Shown: positions 33,225 to 43,800, numbered from the stretch's first letter. The stretch: 64,000 nucleotides of DNA from Reinekea marinisedimentorum (GCF_004341165.1 NZ_SLZR01000005.1:62001-126000); one strand, 5' to 3'. Notes: a model not told the origin generated them from the sequence alone. Program-made: numbers and translations.

Positions 33225-36200
33225 TTAACCCAGCCAGGCCCGGGCATTGCGGAACATACGCAGCCAGGCCCCCTCTTCACCCCACTGCTCCGGCTTCCAG
33301 GAGTTAGTCACGGCACGGAACACACGCTCCGGGTGCGGCATCATAATGCTGATGCGGCCATCCGGTGTGGTAAAGCCGTTCATACCCAGCGGCGAGCCGT
33401 TCGGGTTCAGCGGGTACTGCTCGGTTGGTTTGCCATAGTTGTCGGTATAACGCAGCGCCAGCTGACCACTTTGTTTCGCCAGCTGCAGGTGTGCATCGTC
33501 TTTAAACTCGGCACGACCTTCGCCGTGGGCTACAGCCACCGGCATACGCGAACCCGCCATACCCGCCAGCAGGATAGACGGTGATTCAACCACCTCGACC
33601 ATCGCGGTGCGGGCTTCAAACTGCTCAGAAAGGTTACGCACAAAGTGCGGCCAGGCTTCGGTGCCATCAATAATGGAACGCAGGTTGGAGATCATCTGAC
33701 AGCCATTACAAACACCCAGCGCAAAGGTTTTCTCATCCGCAAAGAAGCTTTGGAACTGATCTTTCACGCTCTCGTTGAACAGGATCGATTTCGCCCAGCC
33801 TTCACCAGCACCCAGTACGTCTCCGTACGAGAAGCCACCACAGGCGACCAGCCCGTTGAAGTCACTCAGCTGAGCACGACCGGCGATCAGGTCACTCATG
33901 TGTACGTCAACGGAATCGAAACCTGCACGATCAAAGGCTGCGGCCATTTCGATCTGACCGTTCACACCCTGCTCACGCAGAATGGCCATTTTGGGTTTGG
34001 CTCCGCTGTTGATGAACGGCGCGGCAATATCTTCTTTAACATCGAAGGTTAAGTCGGCATGCAGGCCCGGATCGTTGGCATCCAGCCAGCGGTCGTATTC
34101 CTGCGCGGCACAGTCGGCGTTATCACGCAGCGACTGAATGCGGTAGCTGGTTTCGCTCCACATGCGCAGAACATCAGTACGCGGCTTAACGTAAACCTCA
34201 TCATTTGCAGTCGTGACACGAATGTAGTCATCGTCGTTGAGGTTGCCGATAACCGCCACGCAATCTTCAAGCCCTGCCGCAGAGTATTGCTGCAGTACAT
34301 TCTCGGTTTCTGACTGCGCTACCTGAATCACCGCACCCAGCTCTTCACTGAACAGCGCAGCAATGACGTCATCATCGCTCAGGCGATCGGCACAGATATC
34401 AATACCGGTGCGGCCGGCAAAGGCCATTTCCACCAGCGTGGTGAACAGGCCACCGTCGGAACGGTCGTGGTAGGCCAGTAATTTTTCATCCGCCAGCAAG
34501 CCCTGAGTGACGGCCCAGAAGGCTTTCAGGTCTTCAGCATCATCGACATCCGGCGCAACATCGCCCACTTTACGGTAAACCTGCGCCAGAGCACTGCCGC
34601 CCAATCGATTCTGACCACGGCCAAGGTCGATCAGAATCAGGTCGGTTGCCTCTTCCGTTACTTTCAGCTCTGGAGTCACTGTTTTACGAACATCCAGAAC
34701 CGGCGAACCACCGGAAATAATTAAGCTCAGCGGAGCGGTAACCGCCTTAGTCTTTTTGCCGTCCTGCCAGGTGGTGCGCATCGACATGGAATCTTTACCC
34801 ACTGGAATGGTAAGGCCCAGTTGCGGGCACAATTCCAGGCCAACGGCTTTGACGGTGTCGTACAGGGCTTCGTCTTCGCCCGGATGACCGGCAGCGGCCA
34901 TCCAGTTGGCAGACAAACGCACCTTCTTCATGTCACCAATATAGGTAGAGGCCAGGTTGGTCAGGGTTTCGGCTACCGCCAAACGACCGGATGCCGCCGG
35001 GTTAATCAGCGCGACCGGGGTGCGCTCACCCATGGCCATAGTTTCGCCGGTATAGGAGTGGTAGCCAGAGGTGGTCACAGCGGCATCAGCCACCGGAATC
35101 TGCCATGGGCCAACCATCTGATCACGCGCAACCATGCCGGTAATGGAACGGTCGCCGATAGTAATCAGGAAGCTCTTACTGGCGACAGAAGGCAGGTGCA
35201 TGACGCGATCAACCGCTTCGGTCATATCAATGCCTTTGGTGGTGAACGAATCCACCGGGCGCGGCGTGCGCTCAAATGAACGAGACATCTTAGGCGGCTT
35301 GCCGAGCAGGATATCCAGTGGCATGTCCACAGCGTTGTTATCAAAGTGACGGTCGGTCACTGTTAGCTGCCGGTCATCCGTTGCCGTACCGATAATGGCG
35401 TATGGGCAGCGCTCACGGGCACAGAATTCTTCAAACTGGGCCAGCTTCTCTTCGGTAACGGCAAGAACATAACGCTCCTGCGATTCATTACACCAGACCG
35501 CCAGCGGCGACATGCCCGGCTCATCGTTTGGAATATCGCGCAGCTCAAACTTACCGCCACGGCCACCGTCTGCGACCAATTCCGGGAAGGCATTAGAAAG
35601 ACCACCGGCGCCGACATCGTGAATAAAGGCGATCGGGTTGTCGCTTCCCAGCTCCCAGCAACGGTCGATCACTTCCTGACAGCGGCGCTCCATTTCCGGG
35701 TTACCACGCTGCACGGATGCAAAATCCAGGTCTTCATTGCCTTCGGCGCTGTCCACTGAGGAAGCCGCACCGCCACCTAAGCCGATCTGCATCGCCGGGC
35801 CGCCCAGCACGATCAATTTAGCCCCAACCGGAATGGCATCCCAGGCTTTTTCAATGTGCTCAGCCTTAATGTTGCCATAACCACCGGCAATCATGATTGG
35901 CTTGTGATAACCACGCACTTCGTGACCGTCCTGGCTTGGCACGCTCTGTTCAAAGGTACGGAAGTAGCCAGTCAGGTTTGGCCGGCCGAATTCGTTGTTA
36001 AAGGCCGCGCCGCCCAGTGGGCCATCGATCATAATGTCCAATGCGCTGACAATACGGGCCGGTTTGCCGTAGCTGCTTTCCCAGGGCTGTTCAAAGCCTG
36101 GAATACGCAGGTCAGAAACCGTAAAGCCCGTTAAACCGGCCTTTGGCTTACCGCCGGCACCGGTCGCACCCTCGTCACGGATCTCACCACCGGAGCCCGT

Positions 36201-37124
36201 TGCTGCACCGGCAAATGGCGCAATCGCGGTCGGGTGGTTGTGGGTTTCCACCTTAAACAGGATGTGAATATCTTCTTCGCTGTAGCGATACTGGTGATCA
36301 GAACCGGTATAGAAGCGATCACCCTTAGAGCCTTCAAACACTGCGGCGTTATCTTTATAGGCCGAGAGCACCCCTTCACTGTTGTGGGTGTAGGTGTTTT
36401 TAATCATTTTGAACAGTGACCATTCGGATTGTTCACCGTCGATGGTCCAGTCTGCATTGAAGATTTTGTGACGACAGTGCTCTGAGTTTGCCTGTGCAAA
36501 CATCATCAACTCGCTGTCAGTCGGGTTGCGCTGCAGGCCCTGATAAGCCGTCACCAGATAATCAATTTCGTCTTCGGCCAATGCCAGACCCAGGGTTTTG
36601 TTGGCGCTGACCAGTGCCTCACGGCCTTCACCGAGAATATCAACAGTGGTCAAAGCAGCCGGCTGGTGCTCATCAAACAGGTTTTGCGCTTGCGGCGCGG
36701 CAAAATAAACAGACTCTGTCATCCGGTCGTAGAGCGCGGCCGAGGCAAGCTTGAGCTCACTTTCGTTCAACGGCTGCTGGGCCACAATCCAATAGCGAAT
36801 GCCACGCTCTATGCGGTGAATAAAATCCAGAGCACTGTTGTGTGCAATATCGGTCGCCTTGGTCGCCCAGGGAGAAATTGTCCCGGTACGCGGCGTGACC
36901 CAAACCGAGGCACATTCGTGCTGTTCTGTCTGTTCAGAAGGTCCATAGTGTAAAAGCGCATCCAGAATGGACTGCTCTTGCTCCGTCAATGCCCGGTCTG
37001 CATCAACAAAGTGAACGAATTCTGCGTATACATCGGTTATTGCCGGAAGTATTGCCTGAAGCGAAGCGGTTAGCCTTTGGCGGCGGAAGCGGGATAGTGC
37101 TGGGTTACCTCGAAGCGTGAGCAT
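33225..37124 (-). CDS. purL: Phosphoribosylformylglycinamidine synthase
   Basis: The 1299-residue protein is a full-length large PurL of the gammaproteobacterial type. It has the N-terminal PurS-like region, the two FGAM synthase halves ([50 protein letters not shown], and [10 protein letters not shown]-like [10 protein letters not shown]) and a C-terminal glutaminase domain. The glutaminase has its nucleophile in GVCNGCQM and the His/Glu pair in MPHPERVF. It converts FGAR to FGAM with glutamine and ATP in purine synthesis. It is transcribed alone, divergent from mltF, with a clear terminator after it. Confidence 0.97.
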   Translation of the reverse strand: MLTLRGNPALSRFRRQRLTASLQAILPAITDVYAEFVHFVDADRALTEQEQSILDALLHYGPSEQTEQHECASVWVTPRTGTISPWATKATDIAHNSALDFIHRIERGIRYWIVAQQPLNESELKLASAALYDRMTESVYFAAPQAQNLFDEHQPAALTTVDILGEGREALVSANKTLGLALAEDEIDYLVTAYQGLQRNPTDSELMMFAQANSEHCRHKIFNADWTIDGEQSEWSLFKMIKNTYTHNSEGVLSAYKDNAAVFEGSKGDRFYTGSDHQYRYSEEDIHILFKVETHNHPTAIAPFAGAATGSGGEIRDEGATGAGGKPKAGLTGFTVSDLRIPGFEQPWESSYGKPARIVSALDIMIDGPLGGAAFNNEFGRPNLTGYFRTFEQSVPSQDGHEVRGYHKPIMIAGGYGNIKAEHIEKAWDAIPVGAKLIVLGGPAMQIGLGGGAASSVDSAEGNEDLDFASVQRGNPEMERRCQEVIDRCWELGSDNPIAFIHDVGAGGLSNAFPELVADGGRGGKFELRDIPNDEPGMSPLAVWCNESQERYVLAVTEEKLAQFEEFCARERCPYAIIGTATDDRQLTVTDRHFDNNAVDMPLDILLGKPPKMSRSFERTPRPVDSFTTKGIDMTEAVDRVMHLPSVASKSFLITIGDRSITGMVARDQMVGPWQIPVADAAVTTSGYHSYTGETMAMGERTPVALINPAASGRLAVAETLTNLASTYIGDMKKVRLSANWMAAAGHPGEDEALYDTVKAVGLELCPQLGLTIPVGKDSMSMRTTWQDGKKTKAVTAPLSLIISGGSPVLDVRKTVTPELKVTEEATDLILIDLGRGQNRLGGSALAQVYRKVGDVAPDVDDAEDLKAFWAVTQGLLADEKLLAYHDRSDGGLFTTLVEMAFAGRTGIDICADRLSDDDVIAALFSEELGAVIQVAQSETENVLQQYSAAGLEDCVAVIGNLNDDDYIRVTTANDEVYVKPRTDVLRMWSETSYRIQSLRDNADCAAQEYDRWLDANDPGLHADLTFDVKEDIAAPFINSGAKPKMAILREQGVNGQIEMAAAFDRAGFDSVDVHMSDLIAGRAQLSDFNGLVACGGFSYGDVLGAGEGWAKSILFNESVKDQFQSFFADEKTFALGVCNGCQMISNLRSIIDGTEAWPHFVRNLSEQFEARTAMVEVVESPSILLAGMAGSRMPVAVAHGEGRAEFKDDAHLQLAKQSGQLALRYTDNYGKPTEQYPLNPNGSPLGMNGFTTPDGRISIMMPHPERVFRAVTNSWKPEQWGEEGAWLRMFRNARAWLG

Positions 37125-37227
37125 CTTTATGAACCTGTATGGCTAGTTTTTGGGAGCGAAAAAACGGCGCGTATAATACTGGATTTAACGTTAAAATGTC
37201 AGCCGCGAATACGGCTATGTGACAACT

Positions 37228-38661
37228 ATGAGACTAATCTGGCTAAATCCTAAAAAGACCCTGCTGAAAATATTTTTACTGCTGCTTATCGTGGCAGGGC
37301 TGGGCTATTTTGTTGCAAAGGGCTTCAAGTGGCATAGCCACTGGGCTCAGATAGAACGCAGGGGCAGCCTGGTTGTTGCAGTGCGCGAAAGTGAAGGCGT
37401 TTACTGGCCAAGCGGTCAGAATTTTATTGGTCTGGAGCACGACCTGATTGAAGAGATTGAACGCCATTTGGAGATCCCCGTGCAGGTTTTTGCGGTGCGC
37501 GACCTCGACGATCTGTACCGATCGCTTGAAGTCGGTGCAGTGGATATGGCGCTGCCCGGCACCAGCATCCGGAATGTCAGTTGGCCGGTCAGCAAACCTT
37601 ACGGCACTACGGTGATTGGCCTTGCCACAACCGGTAAAGATTTAACCGGTTCAGACAACATTCGCACCGGCATTCTTGATACAGTCGCCCATCAGGATGC
37701 CATCAACGTCATACTGAAAAAAACACCCTACAGCTCCGCCATCTATGAACACGGGCGCTTTAGTGCAGAGCTGTTCACCCTGCTTGAAATGGGCGATCTT
37801 GAACAGGTGCTGATCGACCGGCGCGATTTCACGCTGCAGCAAAGTATTTTCCCAAAGCTCGAGTTCACCAGCCTTAACCTGCCCGGCCGTACCTTTAACA
37901 TTCAGTTCAGCCCCAACGAAGACGGTACATTAAAGGAACGGGTCGACGAAGTGCTCGATTTATTCGATCAGAGCGGTTTACTGGTGCAGATCAAAGACCG
38001 CTATCTGGGCTCGGCACTGGAATTCGATTATGTTGATAACCTGACCTTCGAAAAGCACATGGCTTCACGCCTGCCCAAGTATATCGATCTGTTTAAAACC
38101 CATGCCGCGCTCAATGACATGGATTGGCGCTTGCTTGCTGCCATTGCCTATCAGGAGAGCCACTGGCGGCCGAATGCCCGATCACCGACCGGTGTGCGCG
38201 GCATGATGATGGTAACTCAGGCCACCGCCAAAGAGATGGGCATTAGCAACCGACTCGACCCGGAACAGAGCATACTGGCCGGAGCCCGTTATTTTGCCAG
38301 CTTAAAAACGAGGGTGGTCGACCGCATTACAGACCCGGATCGCACCTGGTTCGCGCTGGCCGCCTATAACGTCGGCGCAGGCCACCTGGAAGATGCACGG
38401 AAAATAACAGATTTGCTGGAAGACGATCCGGACCGCTGGATCGATGTGCGCAAGCATCTGCCGAAACTGGCACTGAAAGACTACTACCCGTGGACCCGCT
38501 ACGGCTACGCCCGCGGCGCAGAGCCGGTTGTTTACGTTGCCAATATCCGCAGATTTTATGAAAAGCTGAAGAAGGAATACCCGGAACTGGATGAAGCCGT
38601 ACAACCGGAACGGCTGGATCAGTTGCCTGATGCCATCATTCCGGTATTTCCGGGCAGTTAA
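37228..38661 (+). CDS. mltF: Membrane-bound lytic murein transglycosylase F
   Basis: The ATG at 37228 is preferred over a GTG nine bases upstream. The 477-residue protein has an N-terminal hydrophobic anchor (KTLLKIFLLLLIVAGLGYFVA), a solute-binding-like domain (LVVAVRESEGVYWPSG, FIGLEHDLIEEI), and a C-terminal SLT domain. The SLT catalytic Glu is in AAIAYQESHWRPNARSPTGVRGMMM, followed by AAYNVGAGHLEDARKI. MltF cleaves peptidoglycan with formation of anhydromuramic ends at the outer or inner membrane face. The divergent purL-mltF order is common in gammaproteobacteria. Confidence 0.95.
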   Translation: MRLIWLNPKKTLLKIFLLLLIVAGLGYFVAKGFKWHSHWAQIERRGSLVVAVRESEGVYWPSGQNFIGLEHDLIEEIERHLEIPVQVFAVRDLDDLYRSLEVGAVDMALPGTSIRNVSWPVSKPYGTTVIGLATTGKDLTGSDNIRTGILDTVAHQDAINVILKKTPYSSAIYEHGRFSAELFTLLEMGDLEQVLIDRRDFTLQQSIFPKLEFTSLNLPGRTFNIQFSPNEDGTLKERVDEVLDLFDQSGLLVQIKDRYLGSALEFDYVDNLTFEKHMASRLPKYIDLFKTHAALNDMDWRLLAAIAYQESHWRPNARSPTGVRGMMMVTQATAKEMGISNRLDPEQSILAGARYFASLKTRVVDRITDPDRTWFALAAYNVGAGHLEDARKITDLLEDDPDRWIDVRKHLPKLALKDYYPWTRYGYARGAEPVVYVANIRRFYEKLKKEYPELDEAVQPERLDQLPDAIIPVFPGS

Positions 38662-38677
38662 TGCCAAGCCAGGAGGG

Positions 38678-39550
38678 TTAGAAAGAAACCTGTAATCCGG
38701 TTGCCCAAATCCACTGCTCTGTTTCTGTCCAGCGCTGCAGTTCAGAATAGGCAACCGAGTCGTCAGAGAGTTCGATCTCTCCACCGACAACCCAGCGCTT
38801 GTTATCGTCGATATCGTTCGCGTAACGCAGGGTTAACAGCATGGACGTCAAATCGGCCTGAATCGCATAATCCCAGGCGGCTAGCTCATCCTGATAGATC
38901 CAGGTGGCAGAAATAATAGAGGTGCCACCGTCATAACTGAACTGCAAACCCCAAACGGCATCTTCATCCGGCGCATCACGGAAGGTGACCGAGGCAGAGC
39001 CTTCATCGGTCGTCATCGAGTAGGCCAATCCGTACTCCATGTCTTCTTCGCTTTCATCCAGTACAAACTGGGCAGAAAGCGTGGCATTGCCATCGAGGGA
39101 AAAATCCAGCTGGGCGGCGTTGGTTTCATAAGCATCATAATAGCCGGCAGATGCCAGACCATTCTGTGCGACCGATCGCTGTGTCGGCGCGTTAGCGGTC
39201 AGGTAAACCTCTTCCAAACTAGGCAGGCGACCCGCCCAAATAGCGTAGGAACTCATCACCAAACTGACATAGGCCTGCTGAATCTCAATATCGGTCTCAT
39301 CATCCGTTAAGTCATCGTCAGAGCCGACACGGAGATGCCCATAAATAGCACCGCTGTCGAGCTCTTCACCGGCGGTGACGCCAACATAGCTGTTAGGAAC
39401 GGTCAGCGACCAGGACGATGCTTCTTCAGACTCACTGTCGTACTCTATCTGCGCCGTCAGCTGGCCGGTTGCGGTGGAGTCTGCCGCCATTGCCGCAAAG
39501 GGCGCGAATATAAAGAGCGGAGCCAATAATTTATTAGCGATTTTTCTCAT
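38678..39550 (-). CDS. Porin-like outer membrane beta-barrel protein
   Basis: The 290-residue precursor has a signal peptide ending PFAAMA and a mature start ADSTATGQLTAQIEYD. The body alternates polar and hydrophobic residues as amphipathic strands, is rich in Asp, Glu and Tyr, and ends with aromatic Phe (GLQVSF), the usual outer membrane assembly signal. It is shorter than classical trimeric porins (about 350). The start ATG shares a base with the purU stop (TAATG), so translation is probably coupled. The permeant is unknown. Confidence 0.82.
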   Translation of the reverse strand: MRKIANKLLAPLFIFAPFAAMAADSTATGQLTAQIEYDSESEEASSWSLTVPNSYVGVTAGEELDSGAIYGHLRVGSDDDLTDDETDIEIQQAYVSLVMSSYAIWAGRLPSLEEVYLTANAPTQRSVAQNGLASAGYYDAYETNAAQLDFSLDGNATLSAQFVLDESEEDMEYGLAYSMTTDEGSASVTFRDAPDEDAVWGLQFSYDGGTSIISATWIYQDELAAWDYAIQADLTSMLLTLRYANDIDDNKRWVVGGEIELSDDSVAYSELQRWTETEQWIWATGLQVSF

Positions 39551-40404
39551 TATTTAAATACCACTGTTTTATTGCCATGAACCAGTACCCGGTCTTCCAG
39601 GTGCCAGCGTAATCCCCGGGCCAGAACGGTTTTCTCGCAGTCTTTGCCCTGGCGCACCATATCTTCTACAACATCGGTATGTGAAATGCGCACGACATCC
39701 TGATCAATAATCGGCCCGGCATCCAGTTCCGCTGTCACATAGTGGCAAGTTGCCCCAATCAACTTTACACCGCGCTGATAGGCCTGGTGATAAGGACGCG
39801 CACCAATAAAGGATGGCAGAAAGCTGTGGTGAATATTGATCACCTGATTGGGCATTTTCTGACACAGAGAATCCGGCAGAATTTGCATATAACGGGCGAG
39901 TACAATGGAGTCGGCCTTGTGTTCATCAATAATCCGCTCAATTTCTGCAAAGTGTTCAGCCTTGTTATCCGGGTCTACCGGTACATGGAAGAACGGAATG
40001 CCGTGCCACTCCACCAGACCACGCAGGTCGTTATGGTTGGAGATAACGCAGGGAATATCACATGGCAGATCACCGCTGTGCCAGCGGTTTAGAATATCGG
40101 CCAGGCAATGACTGTCGCGAGAGCACATCAGGACGACTTTTTTCTTCACATAGGTATCGGTAACCGTAAACGACATGCCCAGCTCTTCTGCGATAGGGGC
40201 GAACTTTGCGGCCAACTCCCGCGCATTAAACGGGATTGAACTGGCTTTAATCTCATTACGCATAAAGAACCAACCCTGCTCTAAATCGGCATGATGATTC
40301 GCTTCTAAAATACTGCCGTTATAGTGAGCAAGAAAGCCGGAAACCCGGGCAACAATCCCAACACGATCCGGACAAGAAATGACCAATCGTAAAACGCGTT
40401 CCAT
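39550..40404 (-). CDS. purU: Formyltetrahydrofolate deformylase
   Basis: Translation from 40404 gives MERVLRLVISCPDRVGIVARV, the normal family start; a frame running 38 codons upstream is not conserved. The 284-residue protein has an N-terminal ACT domain (LVISCPDRVGIVA) and a C-terminal formyl-transferase fold. Catalytic residues are visible in INIHHSFLPSFIGARPYHQAYQRGVK and GATCHYVTAELDAGPIIDQD. PurU hydrolyses 10-formyl-THF to formate and THF, balancing one-carbon pools for purine synthesis. The coupled porin gene is an uncommon partner. Confidence 0.95.
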   Translation of the reverse strand: MERVLRLVISCPDRVGIVARVSGFLAHYNGSILEANHHADLEQGWFFMRNEIKASSIPFNARELAAKFAPIAEELGMSFTVTDTYVKKKVVLMCSRDSHCLADILNRWHSGDLPCDIPCVISNHNDLRGLVEWHGIPFFHVPVDPDNKAEHFAEIERIIDEHKADSIVLARYMQILPDSLCQKMPNQVINIHHSFLPSFIGARPYHQAYQRGVKLIGATCHYVTAELDAGPIIDQDVVRISHTDVVEDMVRQGKDCEKTVLARGLRWHLEDRVLVHGNKTVVFK

Positions 40405-40642
40405 ATTTGTAACTCCAAAGTCTTGATTTTCCGAAGAAAGAACCGAAATATCTGTTTTAACAAAAGCGGCAATGATATATGATGCGCCGTCCTTTGACGA
40501 CCGGATTGTTATCAACAATAACCTGCGTTAAATCAATACTTTAGCGTTGTTGGTACTGGTTTTAATTAACGGAAGTCGCAGCTGATAGTGCCATCAACTA
40601 CACTATTTTTACTGCGAAACAATATAAGACGGGAAGATCGCT

Positions 40643-41050
40643 ATGCTGACTGAAGAACAATTGTTGGCCGCTCCAGAAGACGACTATATGAACGATGCTC
40701 AGCTCGAGTTCTTTCGTAACTTACTGCTGACCCAGGCTGAAGAAGTCAAAGAGTCTCTTGCAAATGCACGTGCACAGCTAGCCAGTTTTGAAAACGAGCC
40801 AGACGAGTTGGATAAAGCAAGCATTGAAGAAGAGCGCCGCATGGCACTGCGTTTTCTGGATCGCCAAACGAAACTACTGCCGAAAATCATGGAATCCATT
40901 AAGCGTATAGATGAAGACGACTATGGCTTCTGCTCAGTAACCGGTGAGCCAATCGGCGTTAAGCGCTTATTGCTGCGACCGACAGCCACACTGTGTGCAG
41001 AAGAAAAACAGCGTCAGGAACTTAAAGAACGTAATTACCGAGACGCATAA
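40643..41050 (+). CDS. DksA-family RNA polymerase regulator with two-cysteine finger
   Basis: The 135-residue protein has the DksA coiled coil with the acidic tip residues conserved (DELDKASIEEE; DxxDxA). EDDYMNDAQLEFFRNLL near the N-terminus and IDEDDYGFCSVTGEPIGVKR match the family. The zinc site is reduced: CSVTG and LCAEEK keep only the first cysteine of each CxxC pair. This is the pattern of DksA2-type proteins that work without zinc. It probably binds the RNA polymerase secondary channel and modulates rRNA and amino-acid promoters with ppGpp. It is monocistronic, with a strong terminator. I see no clear Zur box upstream. Confidence 0.88.
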   Translation: MLTEEQLLAAPEDDYMNDAQLEFFRNLLLTQAEEVKESLANARAQLASFENEPDELDKASIEEERRMALRFLDRQTKLLPKIMESIKRIDEDDYGFCSVTGEPIGVKRLLLRPTATLCAEEKQRQELKERNYRDA

Positions 41051-41063
41051 GCAATACCTTCAA

Positions 41064-41087
41064 AGCCTCTGACCTCAGAGGCTTTTT
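41064..41087 (+). terminator. Terminator of the dksA-like gene
   Basis: AGCCTCTG at 41064-41071 pairs with CAGAGGCT at 41076-41083 around the loop ACCT, followed by a T-run at 41083-41087. Confidence 0.9.
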
Positions 41088-41157
41088 AGTTTCAGGCCCC
41101 CATAAACCCGGCACAGCCCTTGCTGTATAAGCATTAAACTTCATGCCCGGTGCCGCT

Positions 41158-41586
41158 ATGGAAATTGCCTCCAGCCCCATTCAATCCTATCAACACAACC
41201 AGAACATCGGCGATTCAGCCCGTAACGACGAGGCTCAGAGCCTGGTTGGCGCAAACCCGGAAGCAGAAGCAGAGAACCCGGACGATGGCGTATTCATCAG
41301 CGATCAGCGGAAGGTTTATCAATGGGTGGCCTCAGAATTTCCGCAGGTGACATCAAACCCGGCAACAGTTAGCCGCGCCAGCCAGATGCTTTACGAATAC
41401 CAGCTGCTCGATTTTAACGACATCAACACCATTAACGCGGTAGTAGCGAATTCAGATTCCGCTGAAGAACCCATTACCAGTGTGCTGAATGAGGCGCTAT
41501 TGGGGTCGGAATCGTACGCTGAGAAGAAATCACTGGCTCACCTGAAGCAGGTATTTTCCACCCTGGAAGCGGCTGTGACTTATTGA
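41158..41586 (+). CDS. Unrecognised acidic 142-residue protein
   Basis: The ATG at 41158 (MEIASSPIQSYQHN) is preferred; an in-frame ATG at 41143 would add five residues. There is no signal peptide or membrane segment. A disordered, acidic N-terminal part (about residues 1-50, rich in Asn, Glu, Pro) is followed by a helical domain: KVYQWVASEFPQVTSNPATV, ASQMLYEYQLLDFNDI, and AHLKQVFSTLEAAVTY. I do not recognise a family. It stands alone between the dksA-like gene and the convergent pilH-like gene. Codon use looks like that of its neighbours, so it is probably a real gene. Confidence 0.65.
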   Translation: MEIASSPIQSYQHNQNIGDSARNDEAQSLVGANPEAEAENPDDGVFISDQRKVYQWVASEFPQVTSNPATVSRASQMLYEYQLLDFNDINTINAVVANSDSAEEPITSVLNEALLGSESYAEKKSLAHLKQVFSTLEAAVTY

Positions 41587-41629
41587 ACAGTGAGCCACAA
41601 CAACTGCGGCCCGAACTGACGGAATAGAT

Positions 41630-41989
41630 TTATAGCCAGGAGTTAATTTCGGCCAGTAGCTCGGCCTCATCTACAGGCTTCACCATAAAGCCTTTCGCCC
41701 CCTGACGCTTACCCCAAACCCTGTCGGTTTCCTGGTCTTTGGTGGTAACCATAATCACCGGGATATCTTTTGTTTCCGGATCCTGAGTCAGTTTGCGTGT
41801 TGCCTGGAAGCCATTCAGCTCCGGCATCACAACATCCATAAGGATAACATCCGGCTTGGCGCTTTTTGCTAACGCTACGCCACTTGCACCATCTTCTGCA
41901 ACCAAATGATCGAAGCCGTGAGCTTCAAGAATCTTCACAAAGTGGGCAACCTGACTTGGCGAGTCATCAACAATTAATATGGTGGCCAT
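41630..41989 (-). CDS. pilH: PilH-like single-domain response regulator
   Basis: The 119-residue protein is a receiver domain alone: ATILIVDDSPSQ at the start, phospho-acceptor in DVILMDVVMPELNGF, and the switch Thr/Lys in VTTKDQETDRVWGKRQGA and FMVKPVDE. The segment KDQETDRVWGKRQGA is almost identical to PilH of Pseudomonas twitching-motility systems. There PilH works with PilG under the ChpA kinase to control type IV pilus extension and retraction. No other pil-chp gene is near, so the partner is elsewhere. A general CheY-like role is the alternative. Confidence 0.85.
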   Translation of the reverse strand: MATILIVDDSPSQVAHFVKILEAHGFDHLVAEDGASGVALAKSAKPDVILMDVVMPELNGFQATRKLTQDPETKDIPVIMVTTKDQETDRVWGKRQGAKGFMVKPVDEAELLAEINSWL

Positions 41990-42241
41990 TTACCTGTTCC
42001 TTATCTTTTATAAGATCGCTTTGCACTGCATTCTAATCTGCTTTACCCAGTTTAGCTATTTTCACGATGCCGATTTCTTCCTTTACTGACAGATGTTTAG
42101 CGACGACTTGATCTTTCACAGGTTACGAGCGCTTACGCAAGGCCTGCTGCAGGTTACAAAAATAAACGCGGTAAATTAGCGCCGGCTAAATTCCACTGCT
42201 ATTTTTTTAAAACGGTGTTTATTGTAAAGAAGTAACCAGCC

Positions 42242-42658
42242 ATGATTAAAAAAGAAAATATATTAGAATCCGCACGCAAAGTACTCACGGAACAGGGCAT
42301 CAACAAGCTATCACTGCGCAAAATTGCCGCTGAAACCGGCTGTGCAGCGCCTTCCATCTATTACTATTTCAAGAACAAGCAGGAAATAGTAGCCGGCTTA
42401 TGGGAAGAGGTGGCCCCAAACCTGGAAAACCGGATGCAACAGGCTTCAGATAAAAAACAGGCCTACCGGGAGTTCTGGTTAACCCGGCCCGATGATTTCC
42501 GGCTGTTCATCACCAATGCAGAATACTTCCCGTTTGTAGCGGCAACGGAACGGTATAAGGCACTGAAAGGCCTGCTGGGGACCGAGCTGCACACTCTTAA
42601 CGGGGAGTTGATGGAAAAAATCTACACCCAACAGGAAGCCCAACAGCCCGCGGCCTGA
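42242..42658 (+). CDS. TetR-type regulator with short ligand domain
   Basis: The 138-residue protein has a typical TetR N-terminal DNA-binding domain: ILESARKVLTEQGINKLSLRKIAAETGCAAPSIYYYFKNKQEIV. The C-terminal part is only about 80 residues, against 130-150 in most TetR proteins. It contains REFWLTRPDDFRLFITNAEYF. The protein may therefore be a shortened member; the frame ends cleanly before a good terminator, so I see no sign of decay. The 252-base gap to the divergent pilH-like gene probably contains its promoter and operator. Ligand and target are unknown. Confidence 0.82.
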   Translation: MIKKENILESARKVLTEQGINKLSLRKIAAETGCAAPSIYYYFKNKQEIVAGLWEEVAPNLENRMQQASDKKQAYREFWLTRPDDFRLFITNAEYFPFVAATERYKALKGLLGTELHTLNGELMEKIYTQQEAQQPAA

Positions 42659-42672
42659 GGCCGGTACAACTC

Positions 42673-42698
42673 AACGCACTGGTCTGCAGTGCGTTTTT
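42673..42698 (+). terminator. Terminator of the TetR-type gene
   Basis: AACGCACTG at 42673-42681 pairs with CAGTGCGTT at 42687-42695 around a five-base loop, followed by a T-run to 42698. The stop of dinB (convergent) is at 42708. Confidence 0.88.
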
Positions 42699-42707
42699 GC
42701 CTTCACC

Positions 42708-43772
42708 TTAAATTCTGTTGCTGTCTTCCTGCGGCCATAATGAAAGCTGCGCCTCCGGCACGCTGTTGTCAAAGCGCACACCGATGCCCAGCAAACGAAT
42801 GCCCTCCTCCACGTTTTCTGCCCGAACCTGAAACAGGCGCTGAAAGCTCTCCAATGTTAAGCCCCAATTACGCTCTATGGTCTGGGTTTTAAAACTGGAG
42901 TAACGGACCTTCAGAAAGATGCCCTTCAGAGGCGCTGAGCCCTTTTTGTTCAGCCTTTCCCTGAGCTTTTCATAAAGCCTCAAAATCTCCTGCTCGCATT
43001 GCTGCGCATTGACCCTATCCTGGGAAAAGGTATGTTCAATACTCAACGATTTTCGTTCGCCGCTTCCGCCTACCGGCCGGTCATCCACACCACGCGCCCG
43101 CTGGTATAGCCAGGGGCCGGATTTTCCGAAAAACTCCACCAGTCGCGGTAAACTCCATTGCTGCAAATCGCCGCAGGTATTGATATTCATCGAGGCCAGC
43201 TTTTCAGAAAACTTCTGGCCAATACCGGAGATCTTACGGACCGGCAGCGTAACCAGAAAATCATCAACCTTTGCCGGGCTGACAATAAACAGGCCATTGG
43301 GCTTATTCCAGTCTGATGCAATCTTTGCCAAATACTTATTACCGGCCACACCGGCCGATACCGTTATACCCACCTCACTGAAGATTTCAGCGCGAATATG
43401 CTCTGCCAGCAGTGTGGCACTGCCGCCAAACCAGGTGGAATCGGTCACATCCAGATAGGCTTCATCCAGAGAAAGCGGCTCTACCAGCTCGGTATAGCGA
43501 CTAAAAATAGAACGGATCTGCTCGGATACCGAGCGATACACCTCGAAGCGTGCCGGTTGCACAATTAAGGAAGGACAGCGGTTTTTTGCCATGCGACCGG
43601 GCATGGCTGAGCGCACGCCGAATTTTCGGGCTTCATAGTTGCAGGTTGCCAGTACAGAACGCGGGCCCTGGCCGCCTACAGCGACGGGCTTTCCGCGCAG
43701 GTGAGGAAAATCGCGCTCTTCCAGTGCGGCATAGTAGCAATCGCAATCGATGTGAATGATTTTCCGTTGCAC
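42708..43772 (-). CDS. dinB: DNA polymerase IV
   Basis: The GTG at 43772 gives MQRKIIHIDCDCYYAALEER and leaves room after the LexA box; TTG codons a few bases upstream would fall almost against it. The 354-residue Y-family polymerase shows catalytic acidic residues in IDCDCYYAA and PLSLDEAYLDVT, the helix-hairpin-helix VRKISGIGQKFSEKL, and a little-finger domain. A C-terminal AQLSLWP matches the beta-clamp binding motif (QLSLW). DinB carries out error-prone translesion synthesis. The perfect LexA box at 43785 indicates SOS control. Confidence 0.95.
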   Translation of the reverse strand: MQRKIIHIDCDCYYAALEERDFPHLRGKPVAVGGQGPRSVLATCNYEARKFGVRSAMPGRMAKNRCPSLIVQPARFEVYRSVSEQIRSIFSRYTELVEPLSLDEAYLDVTDSTWFGGSATLLAEHIRAEIFSEVGITVSAGVAGNKYLAKIASDWNKPNGLFIVSPAKVDDFLVTLPVRKISGIGQKFSEKLASMNINTCGDLQQWSLPRLVEFFGKSGPWLYQRARGVDDRPVGGSGERKSLSIEHTFSQDRVNAQQCEQEILRLYEKLRERLNKKGSAPLKGIFLKVRYSSFKTQTIERNWGLTLESFQRLFQVRAENVEEGIRLLGIGVRFDNSVPEAQLSLWPQEDSNRI

Positions 43773-43784
43773 AAACAACAAAGC

Positions 43785-43800
43785 CTGTATTTATATACAG
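43785..43800. promoter_or_regulatory. LexA (SOS) box upstream of dinB
   Basis: CTGTATTTATATACAG matches the CTGT-N8-ACAG consensus perfectly with an AT-only spacer. It ends 12 bases before the dinB GTG. The palindrome extends to an 11-bp stem (43780-43790 with 43795-43805) lying 35 bases after lipA, so it could also act as a weak terminator hairpin for lipA RNA. Confidence 0.85.
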
